From an uncultured Calothrix sp. (GTDB taxonomy: Bacteria; Cyanobacteriota; Cyanobacteriia; Cyanobacteriales; Nostocaceae): DNA of 39,365 nucleotides. The position numbers were made by a program, and so were the translations under genes. The stretch is taken from contig CALJJQ010000131.1 in NCBI GenBank assembly GCA_937973965.1, forward strand, positions 1 through 39,365. The letters run 5' to 3'. Positions 35,017 through 39,365 of the stretch are shown in pieces (the first letter of the stretch is position 1; every line of letters begins with the position of its first letter). A model generated the notes under the pieces. That model was not told the DNA's origin and made no database searches. It saw only the letters and a program-made list of their open reading frames with translations.

Positions 35017-35220
35017 TTAATTTCCTAAACTGCGCCAATCCACCATTACGTCTTGAATGATGATCGACTTATTGTAAAGTTGCAGGATAATTAACAGGAA
35101 TACAAAAAATAAACCCATAAAAACCGCCATCAGGGGAGTAGTTCCCCAACCTGGAGCGACTTTACCGTATTCCGAATTTAGAGGTCTGAGGATATCTCCC
35201 AAGCGCGTCCGTTGTGCCAT
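35017..35220 (-). CDS. psbH: Photosystem II protein H
   Basis: A 67-residue single-pass thylakoid membrane protein of the PSII core. The N-terminal [20 protein letters not shown], the [18 protein letters not shown] membrane segment (about residues 26-48) and the tail [18 protein letters not shown] are diagnostic. Transcribed away from psbN with a 207-bp shared promoter region, as is usual in cyanobacteria. It stabilises the bicarbonate/quinone side of PSII and supports assembly. Confidence 0.98.
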
Positions 35221-35427
35221 AGTTCACCATTCGATTCTAAGATTATTTGCCAAAGCATTATTTAATCTCCTTCCTTAAGGATTTTATCACACAGTTGTAT
35301 CTTTAGTTCCTGGATATACATTTTCTCGAAACCAACCCCCACTTAACAAATTCTGCATAGGGTTTCCGCCAAGCCTTAAAATTTTGTAATATTGTATTCA
35401 TAATACTCATAAAAAAATTGTATCCCT

Positions 35428-35559
35428 ATGGAACCCGCAGTAGTTTTGACAATTTCTGTTGGTGCGGTGGTAGTTGCTATCACTGCCATGTCTTTGTATA
35501 CTTCCTTTGGACCTCCGAGTAAGCAGTTAGATGATCCCTTTGATGATCATGATGATTAG
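35428..35559 (+). CDS. psbN: PsbN, PSII assembly factor
   Basis: A 43-residue protein. The sequence reads MEPAVVLTISVGAVVVAITA then MSLYTSFGPPSKQLDDPFDD, ending HDD. The first 25 residues form one membrane helix; the SLYTSFGPPS motif is diagnostic. In chloroplasts PsbN is needed for PSII assembly and repair and is not a structural subunit. Divergent from psbH. A strong terminator follows 122 bases later. Confidence 0.97.
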   Translation: MEPAVVLTISVGAVVVAITAMSLYTSFGPPSKQLDDPFDDHDD

Positions 35560-35680
35560 TTGAAGATTACGGGGGAATTTTCTCCCTTAAAAGTGACTAG
35601 GGAGTCGGAAAAATAACTTTCATTGATTTTGGTGTAGACCGTTATCGAATCATTTTTTGGTTCCAAAAGGAAAATATGGG

Positions 35681-35710
35681 GATATCCTCACTGGAGGATA
35701 TCTTTTTTTT
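35681..35710 (+). terminator. Intrinsic terminator after psbN
   Basis: GATATCCTC-ACTG-GAGGATATC gives a perfect 9-bp stem with a 4-nt loop, followed by eight T residues (35703-35710). It ends the psbN transcript. Confidence 0.88.
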
Positions 35711-35830
35711 GGGTGTTGGTAATCTGACATGAATTCGACAGATACAAAGAATCCCTCTCCAAAGCTCTCTTTCTTGGGAACAGAGGTTTTGAAAGAATTG
35801 ATTCTTGATTGAAAGCTAGGGACTTTCTGT

Positions 35831-35878
35831 CCCTCTGTGAAGTCACAGAGGGGTTGGGGTGAGGTTCATCGAACTCAC
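35831..35878. repeat. Palindrome and GTTCATCGAAC repeat
   Basis: CCCTCTGTGA-AG-TCACAGAGGG is a perfect 10-bp palindrome (35831-35852). It is followed by GGGGTGAGGTTCATCGAAC (to 35873), whose reverse complement recurs at 39161-39180. The rest of the gap before the next gene (35560-36240) holds the terminator, this repeat and the repeat at 35971-36075, and no gene. Confidence 0.75.
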
Positions 35879-35970
35879 GTGAATCGGCAAAATGAATCAA
35901 GATGGTTTCATCGGGGTTTCAAGCTTAATTCATCAGTAAATTTACCAACGCCTTTTTTTGAGTAGGGAGT

Positions 35971-36075
35971 GGTCGTTTTTATAGCCTGTGGAAAGTGGAA
36001 TACATGGGGTTAAAATCCCCTCACGGACTATTCCCTACCCTCATTCAGAATTTTTCCCCAGACCCTATTTAGTCA
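35971..36075. repeat. Dispersed degenerate repeat, copy 3
   Basis: Matches the second half of copy 1 (8125-8240): AAAGTGGAAT, GGGTTAAAA, TTCCCTACCCTCA, TTCAGA, CAGACCCTA and TTTAGTC occur in the same order with small indels. Confidence 0.65.
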
Positions 36076-36240
36076 ACCAGACCCCTAAAGTAATTGTCAT
36101 CTGGATAGCTGATTTTTGTTTGTAATAGACCGAAAATACTGGCATTACCAAAATTTTCATTATGTAACCTCCTCACCTCGCTTTCTGGGACAACGCTTCA
36201 GTAAAATAAGGTATAAAAAGTCACTATTTGATTGCCGCCA

Positions 36241-37350
36241 ATGGAAAAATCGCGCCTACAAGCTTATATGAATTTGATTCGCGAATTATTATTGTGTCCG
36301 AGTGGGGAGGAGTGGGAGATTTTGCGAGCAAATGGGGAATTAGTAGACGCACAACTAATTGAGTTGATGGAACAGGTGGCGATACGAGCTGAAGAAAAGG
36401 GAGCCGAGGGGACTGTTGCTTTTTTGCGGGATTTAGGTAAAAGATTATCTGCAAAAATCAATCAGAATAATCAGGATGAGGATTCGGAGTCACCCTCCGA
36501 TTATTTGCGTTTAGTTGAGACTTTATTGCACTGTGAGAGTGGTTTAGAGCCAGAGATATTACGTGAACATCAAGATTTAATTGATACACATTTAGTGATG
36601 ACATTGCGGCAGGTAGCTGGGATTTTGGCAGAAATCGGAGAAGGGAATGCATCAGTATATTTACATAGTATTGCCGACCCCTTAGCAGAAGCCTTGGAAA
36701 ACGCTTCATCGGATGCGATCGCACCTGCATATTTAGATTTGTTGGGGGAACTACTGCGGGTGACAGCCAATACCCAAGGGGATAAAAAGGCTGTTTATGA
36801 TATCCTGAAGCAGCATCTAGCCTATTTGGATATGGGTTTTGTCCAGGCTTTAGATGATTGGGCAACAGCAACAATTTTTAGTTCTAAACCCCATATAGCC
36901 TATATTATTGCTGAAGATATTGTGAATTTGAGTTTATTAGTCTTAGATTTTCCCGAAGGCGATCGCAAGTGCAATGTGGAAATCGCGATCGCTGGATTTG
37001 AATCGGCTTTACGTGCATTTAGACGCGATCGCAACCCGGAAAAATGGGCAGAAGTTCAGGTTCATATTGGGGATGCTTACCAACAAAGGTTATTGGGTGA
37101 GCGAGGGATTAATCTAGAGGTGGCGATTGAATGCTATCGTGCATCCTTGGAAATATACGAAGCCGATACCTATCCCCAGGAATGTGCCCAAATTCATAGT
37201 TTATTAAGCAATGTTTACGAAAATCGGATTCATGGGGATAAAACCGATAATCTACAAGTTGCTATTGCCTATCTGCGTTCCGCATGGGAAATATTAACCC
37301 TGCTACATACGGTAGCATCAAAGAATACAGGAGACAGGATACAGGAGTAA
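36241..37350 (+). CDS. Triplicated helical module protein with TPR, likely truncated
   Basis: A 369-residue cytosolic protein. Three similar helical modules start near residues 8 (AYMNLIRELLLCPSGEEWEI), 86 (DYLRLVETLLHCESGLEPEI) and 163 (AYLDLLGELLRVTANTQGDK), each of about 75 residues. From about residue 245 TPR-like repeats follow (AEVQVHIGDAYQQRLLGERG; LEVAIECYRASLEIYEA). In cyanobacteria this architecture often continues into a CHAT peptidase domain. Here it stops within the TPR-type region, in a 26-bp ACAGGAG repeat that encodes the last residues NTGDRIQE and the TAA. The TTG at 36232 opens the frame, but ATG at 36241 is preferred. The protein may be a truncated relic or a stand-alone adaptor. 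Confidence 0.75.
   Translation: MEKSRLQAYMNLIRELLLCPSGEEWEILRANGELVDAQLIELMEQVAIRAEEKGAEGTVAFLRDLGKRLSAKINQNNQDEDSESPSDYLRLVETLLHCESGLEPEILREHQDLIDTHLVMTLRQVAGILAEIGEGNASVYLHSIADPLAEALENASSDAIAPAYLDLLGELLRVTANTQGDKKAVYDILKQHLAYLDMGFVQALDDWATATIFSSKPHIAYIIAEDIVNLSLLVLDFPEGDRKCNVEIAIAGFESALRAFRRDRNPEKWAEVQVHIGDAYQQRLLGERGINLEVAIECYRASLEIYEADTYPQECAQIHSLLSNVYENRIHGDKTDNLQVAIAYLRSAWEILTLLHTVASKNTGDRIQE
37325..37350 (+). repeat. ACAGGAG-type repeat supplying the C-terminus and stop
   Basis: AATACAGGAGACAGGATACA then GGAGTAA. It encodes the final residues of the preceding TPR protein and its stop codon. Related copies are at 7931-7970, 9341-9360 and 22207-22234. Confidence 0.7.
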
Positions 37351-37609
37351 AACAACCGTCAACAAATTAAAAATGTGTGAAGTCTGGCTGATGCATATCA
37401 CAAATCTGAAATCTAATTATCAAATTCAGTGAACCAGGCAATAGTAAAGTTATAGTGGATTTAGCAAAAGTATTGACTTCAGGTGGCAAGGGTGACATAT
37501 TACTGCACGGGAATTGTGCTACAAGATCAAAATTAACCAGTAATACAGTTGACTTACCACTGAACAACTGACCACTAATAATTGATTCATTAATCCTCTC
37601 TGGAATCCA

Positions 37610-39013
37610 ATGACTGGCAAACACGCGCAACCGAATGCTTTTCTTCGCCTAGTATCCGGTGATGGAACAGTTGTTGGTTCGGCCAATGATTATCAGCTAC
37701 CCCCAACCCAAGAGGTAGTGCTTGGACGAGACCCTAACTGTCAAGTCGTCTTGGATGCAATTAAATATCGAATGGTATCGCGTCGTCATGCTGTCATTCG
37801 TCCTCAAGGAACTTCACCGGATGGTCGGTATACTTGGCTACTATGCGATGCTAATAGTGCTAACGGTACATATCTCAATGGAATCAAACTGGAAGGTTGT
37901 CAAGAATTACAATCCGGCGATCGCATTTCCCTAGCCCATGATGGACCACAATTTTTGTTTGAGTATTCAACCGCCAAACCCAATACTCTAGGGGGAGTGG
38001 AAACTCAACTTGCACCAGCTAACTCCCTTTCCGCATCAGCCTTTGCCAGCAATTCTACCCCCCTTCCCCAGTCTGACCCCATTAGTCTGACCCAACTATT
38101 TCCCATTATCTCCACAGGTAAGGATTTAACTAGCAAAGCCTATTTAATCCCCGGTATATTCACGGTGATTTTTGTGGTGTTCATGTTTGCAACTGTTGGT
38201 CAAGCCAGACCCCATCCAATTTTTAATACCAATAATATTGTTGGAACCTATATTGCTTCGGCAGCCTACTATTTTATCTATCGATTATGTGGTAAACATA
38301 AACCTTGGTGGGTAATTGTCGCTGTTGCCCTTTCAACCATTATCATCCTCAAAAGTCCCATTCTCAACCTGTTTATTTTTGTCTTCCGGGACATCCTCCC
38401 CGGTAATTTACCCAGCGATAGTCAACGTATTACCCTCACAGAACTACTAGTACGGATGTTTTTTGGGGCTGGGTTGATGGAAGAATTACTCAAGGCCATA
38501 CCCATCATCGCTGTATACTTGATTGCTCGCATTCTCCCCTCCCCTTGGCGGGAACGTATTGGGGTGTGGGAACCCCTGGATGGAATTTTACTCGGTACTG
38601 CCTCTGCTGTGGGTTTTGCCTTGTTGGAAACCCTAGGACAATATGTACCCCAAATCGCTCAAACAGTTGCGCAACAAGCTGGTAGCGATGCGGGACAGTT
38701 AGTTGGCTTACAATTGCTGATCCCCCGTATTCTGGGTTTAGTGGCTGGACATATGGCCTATAGTGGTTATCTGGGCTATTTTATTGGTTTGGCTGTACTG
38801 AAGCCGAGTTATAGCCCCTTTATTCTCCTAATTGGTTATTTTACCGCCTCTGCCCTCCATGCCCTATGGAATGTAACGGGATATTACAACGCCTTGTTAT
38901 TAATCTTTGTTGGGGTAATTACCTACGCATTTTTTATGGCTGCAATTCTGAAAGCGCGCGCTCTTTCACCTAATCGCGCTCAAAATTTTGCCACCAGGTT
39001 TTTAGAAAGATGA
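37610..39013 (+). CDS. FHA domain fused to a PrsW-type membrane protease
   Basis: A 467-residue protein. The N-terminal FHA phosphothreonine-binding domain lies at about 12-120: GRDPNCQVV, the conserved SRRHAVI near 64-70, and SANGTYLNG near 84-92. A Ser/Pro-rich linker follows. From about residue 190 there are roughly eight membrane segments of the PrsW/CPBP-like superfamily. Likely catalytic or metal-binding residues are E291, E292 and K295 (MEELLK), G335-E340 (GFALLE), H381 (GHMAYSGYLGY) and H417 (HALWN). PrsW proteins cleave membrane-bound anti-sigma factors or related substrates. The FHA domain could direct it to a kinase-phosphorylated protein, but the kinase at 24958 is 12 kb away and no link is shown. 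Confidence 0.85.
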   Translation: MTGKHAQPNAFLRLVSGDGTVVGSANDYQLPPTQEVVLGRDPNCQVVLDAIKYRMVSRRHAVIRPQGTSPDGRYTWLLCDANSANGTYLNGIKLEGCQELQSGDRISLAHDGPQFLFEYSTAKPNTLGGVETQLAPANSLSASAFASNSTPLPQSDPISLTQLFPIISTGKDLTSKAYLIPGIFTVIFVVFMFATVGQARPHPIFNTNNIVGTYIASAAYYFIYRLCGKHKPWWVIVAVALSTIIILKSPILNLFIFVFRDILPGNLPSDSQRITLTELLVRMFFGAGLMEELLKAIPIIAVYLIARILPSPWRERIGVWEPLDGILLGTASAVGFALLETLGQYVPQIAQTVAQQAGSDAGQLVGLQLLIPRILGLVAGHMAYSGYLGYFIGLAVLKPSYSPFILLIGYFTASALHALWNVTGYYNALLLIFVGVITYAFFMAAILKARALSPNRAQNFATRFLER

Positions 39014-39015
39014 GG

Positions 39016-39105
39016 TAGTGGTCTGTGTCATTAGTTAGTTCTGATGGGTTGGTAGCCTCGAAAAAGCTTTAAAATATCGTTTACGCTAATGGTCGCTACA
39101 TATCA
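39016..39105 (+). mobile_element. Diverged left part of the TA-type MITE
   Basis: TAGTGGTCTGTGTCAT at 39016 matches the end TAGTAGTCTGTCCCAT of the 24712-24843 element at 13 of 16 positions, and the interior AAAAAGCTTTAAAATATCG corresponds to AAAAAAGCTTGAAAATAAAG there. It starts three bases after the TGA of the FHA-PrsW gene. Confidence 0.65.
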
Positions 39106-39160
39106 GGGGCTATGACCTTTGATTATTCTGGTTTTATTTATTTCAAAGTAAAAGAACGTA

Positions 39161-39180
39161 AGTTCGATGAACCTCACCCC
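39161..39180. repeat. AGTTCGATGAACCTCACCCC repeat
   Basis: The inverted copy of the sequence ending near 35874 (GGGGTGAGGTTCATCGAACT). It has no coding role that I can see. Confidence 0.75.
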
Positions 39181-39251
39181 CTCTCCGACTTCCCAGAGAC
39201 AGGGTGGTTTCATACGCCCAGAGGAAAATGATAACACCTGTTGAGTGTATT

Positions 39252-39314
39252 ATGACATCTACAACTAGGGAAGAAATGAATCTACTAGAACAGCTACAAC
39301 AGATAGAGGACTAG
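39252..39314 (+). CDS. Possible 20-residue leader ORF
   Basis: The frame reads MTSTTREEMNLLEQLQQIED and stops at 39312-39314, 29 bases before the next start. It is amphipathic and helix-like. No Shine-Dalgarno site precedes it. It may be a remnant or a leader peptide. Confidence 0.25.
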   Translation: MTSTTREEMNLLEQLQQIED

Positions 39315-39343
39315 GACCATATCCGAGGAAGGAGGTACGAATT

Positions 39344-39365
39344 ATGGCTGGTACTGATACTGCTG
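39344..39365 (+). CDS. Start of a gene cut by the window edge
   Basis: The ATG at 39344 has a strong Shine-Dalgarno sequence GAGGAAGGAGGT (39325-39336) seven bases upstream. Only MAGTDTA is visible, too little to identify the protein. Confidence 0.55.

Noticed and set aside
1-39365. tRNA genes, CRISPR arrays and diversity-generating retroelements
   Set aside because: No T-loop/acceptor pairing, regularly spaced repeats or reverse transcriptase sequence was seen on reading both strands; a covariance-model scan was not possible.

Overview
The window is chromosomal DNA from a cyanobacterium, probably a filamentous Nostocales-type strain. The evidence is the very frequent GCGATCGC (HIP1) octamer, the photosystem II genes psbH and psbN in their usual divergent arrangement, a group 2 sigma factor of the SigC type, and several cyanobacterial families (GH57 glucanase, Nfu and HesB/IscA iron-sulfur proteins, a Pkn2-type kinase, an FHA-PrsW membrane protein). 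No tRNA, rRNA, CRISPR array, integrase or intact transposase was recognised.

Layout. 1-4.1 kb: mutS, a YbjN-like protein and a small secreted protein. 4.1-6.4 kb: a two-gene ABC-2 exporter (permease and DrrA-like ATPase) whose genes are separated by two adjacent miniature transposon-like elements. 6.7-9.2 kb: a TIGR01777-type epimerase, a small membrane protein, a TPR protein and a HesB/IscA scaffold. 9.6-13.7 kb: a large acidic conserved protein, an unrecognised 384-residue protein and a 55-residue ribbon-helix-helix protein. 14.3-18.3 kb: an SRPBCC protein, a secreted EF-hand-like protein, mtnA behind a structured leader, and nfu. 18.4-24 kb: a decayed gene, the GH57 enzyme, repeat-rich DNA and a polytopic membrane protein. 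25-29.9 kb: a Ser/Thr kinase, a saccharopine-dehydrogenase-like protein, a NupC transporter, a DUF433/DUF5615 toxin-antitoxin pair and a small membrane protein. 30-39 kb: priA, sigC-like, psbH/psbN, a truncated-looking repeat/TPR protein and the FHA-PrsW protein. A last gene with a strong Shine-Dalgarno site begins at 39344 and runs off the edge.

Most genes are single housekeeping or accessory units rather than one pathway. Functional pairs are the ABC exporter and the toxin-antitoxin module. HesB/IscA and Nfu both serve iron-sulfur assembly but lie about 9 kb apart.

The striking feature is the intergenic DNA. It holds many degenerate short elements with terminal inverted repeats, target-site duplications or nested foldback structure, and several related copies can be aligned within the window. 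Several of these repeats touch, overlap or supply stop codons of neighbouring genes. I found no obvious new defence or mobile system. The best leads are the repeat families, the unrecognised 384-residue protein, the structured mtnA leader and the decayed gene at 18.5-19.05 kb.
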